64,000 nt of DNA from Porphyromonas circumdentaria (GTDB taxonomy: Bacteria > Bacteroidota > Bacteroidia > Bacteroidales > Porphyromonadaceae): NCBI RefSeq assembly GCF_900167105.1, contig NZ_FUXE01000001.1, positions 116,203 to 180,202 on the forward strand, in the 5' to 3' direction. The position numbers and the translations under genes were made by a program. This document shows positions 33,624-41,943 of this stretch, one piece after another (positions within the stretch are counted from its first letter, which is position 1; each line of letters begins with the position of its first letter). The notes below the pieces were generated by a model, which ran no database searches, was not told the origin of the DNA, and saw only the letters and a program-made list of their open reading frames with translations.

Positions 33624-35171
33624 ATGTTTGATAAAGATACCTTAGTGCAGGTGGGCAATTACTTTGCTCCACTAAAGAAAAAATATACACTGCGACTGCG
33701 AACCCTACCCACACATCCTTCCTATCAGGATGCGAAGGATATGCTGGAACAAATAGCATCTACTGCGACACAACTATCCGTTTCCTACGAAGAGGGAGAG
33801 GGTTTTTCTATTGACCTCCTTGTAGAAGGAGAGCCTTCTGGAGTACATTTTCGAGGTATACCTGGAGGGCACGAATTTACCTCTCTACTTCTTGCCATCC
33901 TAAATATTGACGGTATTGGTAAGAATATTCCCGATGAGGGTATTCAACGTCGTATTAAAGCCATCAAAGGAACGATAGATTTGCGTACTTATGTCTCCTT
34001 GAGTTGTACCAACTGCCCCGATGTGGTGCAGACTTTGAACTTAATATCCATTCTCAATCCTAATATCACACATACTATGGTGGATGGAGCTTTCTTCCCC
34101 GATGAAGTGGAGCGTTTGGGAATTGCCTCTGTTCCTTGTGTTATGGCGGGGGATAAAGTGCTTCACGTGGGTAGAGGAGATTTGGCTACTTTGCTCAATA
34201 AGTTGGAAGAAAACTATGGCTCCGATGCTACAGAGGCTGCCAGTGATGAGGTGAAAGAATTCGACCTCTTAGTTTTAGGAGGTGGTCCCTCTGGAGTTTC
34301 ATCTGCCATCTATTCTGCTCGTAAAGGGTTGAAAGTGGCTGTCGTTGCAGAGCGTATCGGTGGACAGGTGAATGAAACTGTGGGTATTGAAAATCTAATA
34401 TCTGTACCCTACATAACGGGAGCAGAATTAGCACAAAACCTCTTGACCCATGCCGAGGGTAACAATATCTCTCTTTACGAGGCGAGAACCGTGTCTTCTG
34501 TAGAGCAAAAAGAGGGTATCTCTTATGTGCGTACCTCCTCGGGAGAGTCTTTCTTGGCACCTGCCCTCATTGTAGCCACAGGAGCCTCTTGGCGTAAACT
34601 CGGTGTGCCAGGCGAAGTGGAGTATACGGGTAGTGGAGTAGCTTATTGTGCACACTGCGATGGACCATTTTTCAAAGGTAAACGCGTCGCTGTGGTAGGA
34701 GGTGGAAACTCTGGGCTCGAAGCTGCAATAGATTTGGCTGGTATCTGTGAGCATGTAACAGTCGTTGAGTTCTTAGATGTGCTCAAAGCAGACAACGTGC
34801 TTCAAGAAAAGGTGCGCGAGCTTCCCAACGTAGAGGTACTGCTTAGCACCGCAACAAAAGAGGTAAAGGGCGATGGTAAAAAGGTCGTTGCGATATCTAT
34901 TACAGATAGAAATACGGGCGAAGAAAGAGAAATAGCCTTAGACGGAGTTTTCGTACAAATAGGACTTACTGCCAATACCCAATTGGTAAAGGATCTTGTT
35001 GCTACGAATGAGAGAGGCGAGATTATAATAGATGCTTCTTGTCGCACGGCAACTCCTGGCATATATGCTGCAGGAGACTGTACAACAGTACCTTATAAGC
35101 AAATTGTTATCGCTATGGGCGAAGGGGCAAAGGCAGCACTTTCTGCTTTTGACGATCGTATTCGTTCTTAA
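33624..35171 (+). CDS. ahpF: Alkyl hydroperoxide reductase subunit F
   Basis: 515 residues. The N-terminal tandem thioredoxin-like domain has the CxxC SCTNCPD near residue 128. The thioredoxin-reductase-like C-terminal part has the FAD motif [17 protein letters not shown] near 215, the redox site CAHCDGPF near 343, the NADH motif [16 protein letters not shown] near 358 and [15 protein letters not shown] near 475. It passes electrons from NADH to AhpC. The domain order and all cysteines are intact. A hairpin at 35178-35203 follows. Confidence 0.97.
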   Translation: MFDKDTLVQVGNYFAPLKKKYTLRLRTLPTHPSYQDAKDMLEQIASTATQLSVSYEEGEGFSIDLLVEGEPSGVHFRGIPGGHEFTSLLLAILNIDGIGKNIPDEGIQRRIKAIKGTIDLRTYVSLSCTNCPDVVQTLNLISILNPNITHTMVDGAFFPDEVERLGIASVPCVMAGDKVLHVGRGDLATLLNKLEENYGSDATEAASDEVKEFDLLVLGGGPSGVSSAIYSARKGLKVAVVAERIGGQVNETVGIENLISVPYITGAELAQNLLTHAEGNNISLYEARTVSSVEQKEGISYVRTSSGESFLAPALIVATGASWRKLGVPGEVEYTGSGVAYCAHCDGPFFKGKRVAVVGGGNSGLEAAIDLAGICEHVTVVEFLDVLKADNVLQEKVRELPNVEVLLSTATKEVKGDGKKVVAISITDRNTGEEREIALDGVFVQIGLTANTQLVKDLVATNERGEIIIDASCRTATPGIYAAGDCTTVPYKQIVIAMGEGAKAALSAFDDRIRS

Positions 35172-35177
35172 TCTCTG

Positions 35178-35203
35178 AAGAAGGGGAATACCCTCTTCTT
35201 TTA
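35178..35203 (+). terminator. Terminator of ahpCF
   Basis: AAGAAGGGG and CCCTCTTCTT form a stem with one bulge around AATA, followed by TTA. It sits directly after the ahpF stop. Confidence 0.55.
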
Positions 35204-35343
35204 CTTCTTTGGAGGCTGTATAAATCTATTCGTTGCAGATGCAGAGCGAAGGTGTTTTATAGCTACTAAACTTAAGACTACTGTATAATGTTGGTTTGCC
35301 CCATTGTACGGTAGTTTTTGTCGTATTGATTTGATATACTCCC

Positions 35344-35382
35344 AATAAAAAAAGCACCTCCTTTGTAAAAAGGAAGTGCTTT
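35344..35382 (-). terminator. Terminator of tRNA-Pro
   Basis: Arms 35351-35364 and 35369-35382 are complementary at all but one pair, with a 4-base loop. On the - strand a run of T follows (complement of 35344-35350). It lies 14 bp after the tRNA 3' end. Confidence 0.88.
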
Positions 35383-35395
35383 CTTCTTAACTTTG

Positions 35396-35470
35396 TCGGG
35401 GTACTGTGATTCGAACACAGGACCCCCTGCTCCCAAAGCAGGTGCGCTAACCGGACTGCGCTACACCCCG
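35396..35470 (-). tRNA. tRNA-Pro (anticodon TGG)
   Basis: The - strand folds as a complete cloverleaf. The acceptor stem is CGGGGTG with TACCCCG and discriminator A. The anticodon stem CCTGC/GCAGG encloses loop TTTGGGA, giving anticodon TGG. The T-loop reads TTCGAAT. The CCA end is not encoded. It has its own promoter (35521-35550) and terminator (35344-35382), so it is an independent transcription unit. Confidence 0.95.
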
Positions 35471-35520
35471 ATACTTTATCGATAAACGATTTATAGTATT
35501 CGTCCCTCTCAAAAGCACTG

Positions 35521-35550
35521 CAAAGGTACACTATTATTTGAAAACTACAA
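35521..35550 (-). promoter_or_regulatory. Promoter of tRNA-Pro
   Basis: On the - strand TTG (complement of 35548-35550), 19 bp, then TACCTTTG (complement of 35521-35528). This is an exact match to the Bacteroidota -33/-7 pattern, with the start expected about 45 bp before the mature tRNA. Confidence 0.75.
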
Positions 35551-35596
35551 TACTTTCGCTCTTTTTTCTTGATTTTTCTTTTGGAGCGCGATTTTG

Positions 35597-35604
35597 TACC
35601 TTTG
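35597..35604 (+). promoter_or_regulatory. -7 box of the 2-hydroxyacid dehydrogenase gene
   Basis: TACCTTTG fits TAnnTTTG and lies 22 bp before the ATG at 35627. No clear -33 box is seen at the normal distance. It diverges from the tRNA-Pro promoter. Confidence 0.55.
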
Positions 35605-35626
35605 TCTCAATCACGATTTATTGGTT

Positions 35627-36595
35627 ATGCAAAAAGAGAAGATACTAATAGCTTTCGATACCGTAATAGAGGGGTTCGAAGAGTTGGAAAAACATTTTCA
35701 GCTGCTACGCCCTCCAAAGGGTAGAGATTTCTCTCAAGAAGAGATTGTGGAGTTACTGCCAGATTGTTTGGCCCTCGGTTCGGTTTTTGATATCCCTGTA
35801 CGAAAAGAAATTATTGATGCGGGGCACTCCCTGAAGTTGATTGCTAACTACGCTGTTGGATATAATAATATAGATGTAGAGTATGCCCAATCTAAGGGAA
35901 TTGCAGTATCTAATACGCCCAAAAGTGTGGTAGCTCCTACTGCAGAGTTGGCTCTGGCCTTGATGCTTTCTGCCTCTCGTCGTGTGGCAGAGTGGGATAG
36001 GACGATGCGTCATAAGGGGCGTACATTCAAGCCCTCCCGATTGGATGGTTTGGGTATTGATTTATTGGGAAAAACAGTAGGAATTGTGGGGTTAGGCAAT
36101 ATTGGACGGGCTGTTGCATCTCGTTGTCAAGCCTTCGGTATGCGTGTGGTTTATTACAGTCGCCACAGACTTGCTGCAGATTTAGAGAGAGACCTGAATG
36201 TAACCTATGCTTCTCTTGATGATTTGTTTCGAGAGTCTGATGTCTTATCCCTTAATATGCCCTATAACAAAGATTCTCATCATCTGGTCAATGAGAAGCG
36301 TTTGCATATGATGAAGAAGACATCCCTTCTAATAAATACGGCTCGTGGGGCTGTTGTTGATGAAAAAGCTTTGATACAAGCTTTGGAAAAGGGGTGGATA
36401 GCAGGGGCTGGTTTGGATGTGTTTGAGGATGCCGATAGACCCGATGAGCAATTGTTGTCTTTAGAAAACGTTGTTATGACCCCCCATGTGGGTACTCAGA
36501 CTTACGATGCACGAGTGGCAATGGCTCGGGAAATGTCGGATAATATATTAGGCTTTTTCTTGAAAGATAGGCCTGTTAGTTTGGTGAATGTTTAG
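35627..36595 (+). CDS. D-2-hydroxyacid dehydrogenase (NAD-dependent)
   Basis: 322 residues from ATG 35627; an upstream in-frame TTG overlaps the promoter and is rejected. The Rossmann motif GIVGLGNIGRAV is near residue 150. The catalytic trio of the family is present: Arg in NTARGAVVDE near 240, Glu in the DVFE segment, and His in TPHVGTQT near 295. Related enzymes reduce glyoxylate, hydroxypyruvate or other 2-keto acids; the exact substrate is not clear. It is a single gene between its promoter and a strong terminator. Confidence 0.92.
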   Translation: MQKEKILIAFDTVIEGFEELEKHFQLLRPPKGRDFSQEEIVELLPDCLALGSVFDIPVRKEIIDAGHSLKLIANYAVGYNNIDVEYAQSKGIAVSNTPKSVVAPTAELALALMLSASRRVAEWDRTMRHKGRTFKPSRLDGLGIDLLGKTVGIVGLGNIGRAVASRCQAFGMRVVYYSRHRLAADLERDLNVTYASLDDLFRESDVLSLNMPYNKDSHHLVNEKRLHMMKKTSLLINTARGAVVDEKALIQALEKGWIAGAGLDVFEDADRPDEQLLSLENVVMTPHVGTQTYDARVAMAREMSDNILGFFLKDRPVSLVNV

Positions 36596-36642
36596 TATGT
36601 AGAGATCTTTATACGGGCTCAAAAATGTCGTTTAGATACGAT

Positions 36643-36681
36643 AAAGTCCTACTCTTGTTAGAAAGGGTAGGACTTTTTTTA
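36643..36681 (+). terminator. Rho-independent terminator
   Basis: AAAGTCCTAC (36643-36652) pairs with GTAGGACTTT (36667-36676), followed by a T-run. It is 48 bp after the dehydrogenase stop. Confidence 0.87.
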
Positions 36682-36762
36682 TAAGAATCAAGCAGTTTTC
36701 TCTCCCTCCTTAGAGTTGTGAAGACACCAAAAAGAATTGCTCAAAGAGGATAGGAAGAGATT

Positions 36763-37752
36763 TTACAAACTCTTTATTTGCTCCATAATGCTTTCAAAAG
36801 AGGCGTCTTTAAGGCGTACTTTCCCCCCTATATCGAGTAAATACATAGTAGGGCTATATTTAAGATCATAAAGAGGTACGTTGCTCACTTTGCCGTCATG
36901 GTTGAATCCGACAATTCCAAAGGGAGGTAATTCTTCGAGGCTACGCTTCCACTCGGCCCAATCATCCTCGGCGTTTATGAAAAGAAGGTTGATTTTTTTA
37001 GTTTGTACCAGTCGTGCCAGATCACGGCTCGTTTTCATTTGCTCCACCACCTCTTGGCAACTGTGACATCCAGGAGAGTAAAACATTAGTAGGGTTACTT
37101 TGTCTCTAAATTTACTCAGGTGATAAGAAGTACTGTCAAGCGTTATGAAGTTGAAGTCTTCTGCTACGTGCCCTATACGGTTACGCCTCATCAAGCGAGT
37201 AGTATATTTAGTTTTTTCTTGTGTGGCAAGGTCTATCTTAGGTGTCTCTGCTAGCCACTCCATGATAGGCAGATAGTATTCTTCGTTGAAAAAGGGCGAT
37301 TGTGGCTCGTGTAAATATCGCTCATACTGTTTTTGGAAGAAGATAAAAAGTGAGTCTTGAGACTGCTCCAATGGATAGATAAGCGATTTTTTTACCTTTT
37401 CTACGGGGAAATAGAGGGCCACTCCCAATAGGTTTACCAGTGACTGCTCTAAACGTTCGGGGTGAGCTAAAAGAGTTTTTTGATTGAAGTCACAGTTGTC
37501 CCAAAAGTGTTCAACGTAGTATAGAGCCTTCTCCTCTGCCTTTTGAAGTGTTAGGGGGATCTCAGGAGCAGGAAAAGCTATTTCAATCTCTTTATGGGTC
37601 GTACTGTCTTGTGTGGAGAGAGTTGTAGAAACAGCCTCTTTATTCTCTGATTGGGCATCGGAGTTTTTACAGCCTACAATGAGTAGTAAAGGGATTAAGC
37701 CTGTACAGATAAAAGCTCGCCGCAGTAGGGCTTTATATATTCTCTTTTTCAT
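36763..37752 (-). CDS. Lipoprotein with DUF5106-like and thioredoxin-fold domains
   Basis: 329 residues. Lipoprotein signal: ICTGLIPLLLIVGC with Cys near residue 28. The middle (about 60-190) is a helical DUF5106-like region. The C-terminal domain (about 195-325) is TlpA/AhpC-TSA-like with YSPGCHSCQEV, a CxxC redox site near residue 227. It probably acts in periplasmic thiol-disulphide exchange or redox signalling, anchored in a membrane. The gene stands alone, with the terminator of the next operon upstream of it. Confidence 0.8.
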   Translation of the reverse strand: MKKRIYKALLRRAFICTGLIPLLLIVGCKNSDAQSENKEAVSTTLSTQDSTTHKEIEIAFPAPEIPLTLQKAEEKALYYVEHFWDNCDFNQKTLLAHPERLEQSLVNLLGVALYFPVEKVKKSLIYPLEQSQDSLFIFFQKQYERYLHEPQSPFFNEEYYLPIMEWLAETPKIDLATQEKTKYTTRLMRRNRIGHVAEDFNFITLDSTSYHLSKFRDKVTLLMFYSPGCHSCQEVVEQMKTSRDLARLVQTKKINLLFINAEDDWAEWKRSLEELPPFGIVGFNHDGKVSNVPLYDLKYSPTMYLLDIGGKVRLKDASFESIMEQIKSL

Positions 37753-37810
37753 GATGCTAATAAGAAACTTTCGGCCATAATGTTACCATGTTGAGAACAG
37801 AATGAAAAAC

Positions 37811-37852
37811 AAAAAGCCTCGGGGGAGTTGCTCGCTCTTCCAAGGCTTTTTT
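37811..37852 (-). terminator. Terminator of the DUF4494-yggS-DHOD-like operon
   Basis: AAAAAGCCT (37811-37819) pairs with AGGCTTTTT (from 37843). The inner stem GGGGAG/CTCTTCC strengthens it. On the - strand it is followed by a T-rich tract, 10 bp after the DHOD-like stop. Confidence 0.8.
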
Positions 37853-37862
37853 GATAATGAGT

Positions 37863-38840
37863 TCATTCTTTGTTGGAGAAGTATTTCATAAACTGCATAC
37901 GCATGTAGTGCGTGCCGTCGCCTTCATCTTGAGCTTTGAGTTTCCCCCTAAACTCTCCGAGTGAAGTATACTTCTTTCTTTCCATCCATTGGGTTAGACC
38001 GTCCAACAGCACTTGTATATAGCCAGCACCTTTTTGGTATAGAGCCGAGCAAACTTGTGTAGAAGAAGCTCCTGCCATTATACATTTAATAACAGCCTCG
38101 TAGTCATGTATTCCCGTTGAGGCAGATATGGGGAGTTGGGGCACTTTAGCCGCAATAATACCTGTGTAACGTAGGGTGTCGTGTAGAGACTCTGGAGTAG
38201 TAAACACTTCTCCTCCCGTGATGGACTCTGTCTCAATATTGATATCCATTTGGTAGGTTCTATTGAAAATAGTAACACCCGAAGCTTCCACTTGACGTAG
38301 GCGATCAATCAAAGCGGGCAAACATGAGAAGTATTTTGCCAACTTCACTTGTATGGGTATTGAAACAGCTTGGGCTATACCGCTTACGATAGAGGCATAA
38401 CTCTCAATAAGGGTAGAAGCGTCTGCTTTTATGTCTCCCTCCAAACGCATAATATTTACCTCGATAGCATCAGCTCCTGCCTCTGCTATTTGGCGAGCAT
38501 AAGAGGTCCATTCACCAGATTTATAGCAGTTAATACTTGCGATGATAGGTATCTGTACCCGATTTTTCGCTTCGCGTATAAGGTCAAGATACTTCCCAAT
38601 TTCGTTAGCCTTAACATACTCTGAAATGTAGTCAACAGCCTCTGGATAATCTCCTGCCTGAGACAATGATGCAGACAAAGAATCGATTTGCTCTTCAAAA
38701 AGAGACTTAAGTACAATAGCACCTGCACCAGACGCCGCAAGTTCTTCGATCTTTTTGGCAGAGTTTGTTAAGCCCGAGCTCGCTACTACAATCGGGTTAC
38801 GCAGGGTTATACCTGCATAGTTGGAAGTTAAATCTATCAT
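37863..38840 (-). CDS. Dihydroorotate dehydrogenase-like flavoprotein
   Basis: 325 residues, a TIM-barrel flavoprotein of the DHOD family: DLTSNYAGITLRNPIVVASSGL at the start, PIIASINCYKSGEW near residue 100, GADAIEVNI near 130, QVKLAKYF near 175 and ASSTQVCSALYQKG near 270. The last is the FMN-phosphate-binding region. Several active-site residues differ from true PyrD, so it is usually annotated only as 'DHOD-like', with unknown substrate. It is the last gene after DUF4494 and yggS (37 bp gap). Confidence 0.85.
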   Translation of the reverse strand: MIDLTSNYAGITLRNPIVVASSGLTNSAKKIEELAASGAGAIVLKSLFEEQIDSLSASLSQAGDYPEAVDYISEYVKANEIGKYLDLIREAKNRVQIPIIASINCYKSGEWTSYARQIAEAGADAIEVNIMRLEGDIKADASTLIESYASIVSGIAQAVSIPIQVKLAKYFSCLPALIDRLRQVEASGVTIFNRTYQMDINIETESITGGEVFTTPESLHDTLRYTGIIAAKVPQLPISASTGIHDYEAVIKCIMAGASSTQVCSALYQKGAGYIQVLLDGLTQWMERKKYTSLGEFRGKLKAQDEGDGTHYMRMQFMKYFSNKE

Positions 38841-38877
38841 ATATTCTTCTCTCTTTAGTTCTTTCTTATGATTATCC

Positions 38878-39549
38878 TTAGTAGGAGCGTGCTCCCATAA
38901 TGTAAGATCCGATGCGGATCATATTACTCCCTTCATTGACAGCCAAGTGCCAATCGTCACTCATACCCATAGATAGGGTATCAAACTCGGGGTGATGGGC
39001 CATAATTCCTCCTCTCAGGGAGTCGAAAATCTCTTTTGCTTTGCGAAATTCACTTACAATCTCCTCCCTATTGTCGGTGTTCGTTGCCATTGTCATGAGC
39101 CCTCTGAGTTTCATATAGGGAGCATCTTCCTCTCGCCCCAATAGCGTTTTAATAAGTGCCTCTAATTCCTCAATCGGTAGCCCCGCCTTAGTATTTTCTT
39201 GGGCAATGTGTATTTCGAGGAGGAAATCTATAGACCTGTTGGACAGTTTAGCTCTTCGGAGGATTTCTTCGTACAGTGCTAAAGAGTCTACGCTCTGTAC
39301 ACAATGGATAAAAGGGGCGATATATTTGACTTTATTACGTTGTAAAGAGCCTATTAGATGCCAGCGAATATCTTTGGGCAACTTGTCTACTTTGCTCATG
39401 AGTTCTTGCACCCTATTTTCACCAAAGTCTCGAACTCCTGCATTGTATGCTTCCCAAATTTCTTCCACAGTATGGTTTTTGGTAACCACAACGAGAGTAA
39501 CATCGTTGGGAAGCAGTGCTTTTACTTCGTTGATACGCTCTTGAATCAT
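38878..39549 (-). CDS. yggS: YggS-family PLP homeostasis protein
   Basis: 223 residues, normal for the family. The PLP-binding lysine is in LVVVTKNHTVEEI near residue 24. GVRDFGENRVQEL near 40-52, WHLIGSLQRNKVKYI near 60-75 and SMGMSDDWHLAVNEGSNMIRIGS near the C-terminus are the conserved signature segments. It binds pyridoxal phosphate and buffers vitamin B6 without known catalysis. It begins 2 bp after the DUF4494 stop. Confidence 0.95.
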   Translation of the reverse strand: MIQERINEVKALLPNDVTLVVVTKNHTVEEIWEAYNAGVRDFGENRVQELMSKVDKLPKDIRWHLIGSLQRNKVKYIAPFIHCVQSVDSLALYEEILRRAKLSNRSIDFLLEIHIAQENTKAGLPIEELEALIKTLLGREEDAPYMKLRGLMTMATNTDNREEIVSEFRKAKEIFDSLRGGIMAHHPEFDTLSMGMSDDWHLAVNEGSNMIRIGSYIMGARSY

Positions 39550-39551
39550 TG

Positions 39552-39995
39552 CTACTTAGAGAGGTCTAAAGAAAAAACATCCATGATGTTTGTTTCTACC
39601 ACAGAAGCTATAGAGTAATCGGTCATAGAAGTACTCATCTCTTTGTCAAGTCTATTGACCGCTTTAAGTAGAGAAGAGGCTTTGACAATCATTGTCACAG
39701 GGGTCTTTTTCTCTACTCCGTTTTTTTCATCCAAACTGATAAATAATACTTTGCAACGATAGAATTTGTCATCTTCGTCTTCTGTGCTAAGGAAAAGCTC
39801 TGCAAACTTTTCTCGCTTAATGCTGCTAATCATAACCTCTCCCGTAGAAGCAAAAGGGGTTACTTCCTCTATGATGCGGGCTTCTGCCTCGGTAACAGAG
39901 TAAGCATCTACGAGGTAGCTCTCGGAAGATTTTTTGGATAGTCCTGTATCGGCTAAGCGTTCATAACGGACCTTGCATTCGTACCAATTGTTCAT
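39552..39995 (-). CDS. DUF4494 family protein
   Basis: 147 residues of a small Bacteroidota-specific family, recognised by MNNWYECKVRYERL at the start and SYLVDAYSVTEAEARIIEE near residues 25-45. Its function is unknown. It is the first gene of the operon with yggS and the DHOD-like gene. A -7 box TATCTTTG (complement of 40050-40057) lies about 55 bp upstream. No signal peptide, so it is cytoplasmic. Confidence 0.85.
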   Translation of the reverse strand: MNNWYECKVRYERLADTGLSKKSSESYLVDAYSVTEAEARIIEEVTPFASTGEVMISSIKREKFAELFLSTEDEDDKFYRCKVLFISLDEKNGVEKKTPVTMIVKASSLLKAVNRLDKEMSTSMTDYSIASVVETNIMDVFSLDLSK

Positions 39996-40132
39996 ATTGT
40001 ATAGCTCCGTAGCCCTTATTGGCTAAGTATAGAATTCAAAAACTGTTTACAAAGATACACAAATAGCAAAGACAAAAATCATAAACCTAATATTGTGAGA
40101 TGATTTTTAGTAAACACCTCTACCCGCCCTTT

Positions 40133-40582
40133 TTACCTTCGTTGTTGGAAAAATGTTGTGAGCAGTTTCTGAGCCTCTCGTTCCAAAATGCCTGCGGTGA
40201 TCTTTGTTTTGGGGTGAGGAGCTAAGGGAGCCCACCGATTATAGCCTCCCTTTGGATCAGAAGCTCCGTAGACAATATGCCCTATTTGTGCCCAACGTAG
40301 AGCTCCTATACACATAATACATGGTTCTAAGGTTACATAGAGAGTGCAGTCGGTAAGATACTTACCCCCTAATGCTTCCGTTGCTGCCGTTATGGCAAGT
40401 AGCTCGGCGTGAGCCGTAGGATCTTTTAGAAGTTCTACTTGGTTGTGCGTCTGGGCTATTGGTTTATTATTGGCTACGACTACTGCGCCTATGGGTACCT
40501 CTCCCTGTTCAAAGGCTAAGCGGGCTTCTTGTAGGGCTAAACGCATCCAATGATTGTCGTCGTAGGTGAAAAGTCTTTCCAT
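40133..40582 (-). CDS. tadA: tRNA-specific adenosine deaminase TadA
   Basis: 149 residues. Zinc and catalytic motifs: HAELLAI (HAE, near residue 59) and LEPCIMCIGA (PCxxC, near 87-91). It converts A34 to inosine in the anticodon of tRNA-Arg(ACG). The length and motif spacing fit TadA rather than a cytidine deaminase. It follows the TlpA-like lipoprotein gene by 5 bp and is probably co-transcribed. Confidence 0.94.
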   Translation of the reverse strand: MERLFTYDDNHWMRLALQEARLAFEQGEVPIGAVVVANNKPIAQTHNQVELLKDPTAHAELLAITAATEALGGKYLTDCTLYVTLEPCIMCIGALRWAQIGHIVYGASDPKGGYNRWAPLAPHPKTKITAGILEREAQKLLTTFFQQRR

Positions 40583-40587
40583 AGTTA

Positions 40588-41703
40588 TTATTTGGATGCC
40601 AACTCGAGAATCAACTGCTTCATTTTTTCATCCAATAAGCCTCTTCTAATAATATACCCTTCTGGATCAAAAAGGATAAACTCGGGGAGGTAATCGATTC
40701 CATAGGTAAATGTGGAAATGTCGTTCTCGTCTATAATGAGAGGAAAGGCTTCGGGAGATGTGTTGTACTCCTCCTTCAGATGTTCGCGAGAGTCCCAAAC
40801 AAAGACTCCAACGATTTGAAACTTATTGGGGTTACAAGCGGCTTCCAACTCCAGAAGCTCTGGAAATACTTTACGACAAGGAACGCACCAAGATGCCCAA
40901 AAGTCGAGTAGAATATACTTTCCTTTGCCTGTGTAATCGGAAAGAGAGGTTCTCTGATTGTACAAATTAACCCCCTCGAAATCGATGAATCGACTGCCGT
41001 GTCCCGTCTTGGAGCGGTTCTTAAAACGTTCTAACTGCGTTCTTATAACCTCGTTGCGTTCGATGATGGGCTCAAGTTTCAGAACTATGGGCTCAATATC
41101 TTTTACCGAAAGGGTACCAGCGGTATTGCGAAGTAATTCTGCAAGTGCAAGTCCCCCTGCCAAATCTTCGGGATGCTGTGCGATGAATTCGAGCCCCACT
41201 TTTGCTATCTCTTGTTGCATTTCTGTATAGAGAGAGTCTAAGAATTTCTCTCCAGAGGCACGTATCGCGTTCTTTTTTCGTAGAGCGTATAGTCTCCCAT
41301 GGTGCGCCCCTCGTACGCTGTCGATACTTTCTCTAAAAGCCGTGAATGCTCTGTTAAGAGGTGTCCCAGAGGTATACTTCGGCACTCGAAGAGTTATGTC
41401 GCCTGCCTCTATAATTATGGGTTCGGAGCCACCTGCTTCAAAATCTATGTAGGCTGTGCGGAGGCTTAGAGAATCCTTGTATTTTCCTTGAAAGAAAAAA
41501 TGCCCTCTTTGTATTGTAGTACTGTCTATTGGGGCATCGTTGTCGAAAGAAAGATATACACGACTTCTTTCCTTTGCGTATAGGCTCGAAACTTCTCCAA
41601 AAATCTTGAATGTGTTTTGTCTTCTACAAGAAATAATCAGTAATAGACAAAGTACACCTGCCATGAAAGCAGTAATATGAAAGGTCCTAATTCTATTCCT
41701 CAC
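40588..41703 (-). CDS. TlpA-like thiol:disulphide lipoprotein (DUF4369 plus thioredoxin domain)
   Basis: 371 residues. Lipoprotein signal LCLLLIISC with Cys near residue 26. The DUF4369-like beta domain (about 30-135) contains YLSFDNDAPIDST. A helical linker follows. The C-terminal thioredoxin domain has DFWASWCVPCRKVFPEL with the redox CVPC near residue 275. Bacteroidota have many such membrane-anchored oxidoreductases, which keep exported proteins reduced or aid cytochrome maturation. It forms a two-gene unit with tadA. Confidence 0.88.
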   Translation of the reverse strand: MRNRIRTFHITAFMAGVLCLLLIISCRRQNTFKIFGEVSSLYAKERSRVYLSFDNDAPIDSTTIQRGHFFFQGKYKDSLSLRTAYIDFEAGGSEPIIIEAGDITLRVPKYTSGTPLNRAFTAFRESIDSVRGAHHGRLYALRKKNAIRASGEKFLDSLYTEMQQEIAKVGLEFIAQHPEDLAGGLALAELLRNTAGTLSVKDIEPIVLKLEPIIERNEVIRTQLERFKNRSKTGHGSRFIDFEGVNLYNQRTSLSDYTGKGKYILLDFWASWCVPCRKVFPELLELEAACNPNKFQIVGVFVWDSREHLKEEYNTSPEAFPLIIDENDISTFTYGIDYLPEFILFDPEGYIIRRGLLDEKMKQLILELASK

Positions 41704-41841
41704 CTTGAAAAAATATATACTACATTTGCTCCCTGTACGAAATTATGTAAATCGTCCTAATCTGCCAACGTTCAAAGCTCCTACTTTATTTGGGGGTGGA
41801 GCCTCTTAAAGAGGGTAACTTGGAAAACTCAAATGCTATGT

Positions 41842-41895
41842 GTATCGGAGCTACGAGAGAACTAAACACTATCTGTAGCCCCGATACGTGTTTTT
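41842..41895. other. Strong hairpin in the gap between two - strand genes
   Basis: GTATCGGAGCTAC (41842-41854) pairs with GTAGCCCCGATAC (41875-41887) apart from one mismatch, then GTGTTTTTT on the + strand. No + strand gene precedes it, so it may be a terminator for antisense transcription or a 3'-end structure for the T9SS gene. Confidence 0.45.
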
Positions 41896-41943
41896 TGAGA
41901 TACTCACTTTTGTTATGCCCGATGTTGAGCAAGAATAGTAGTA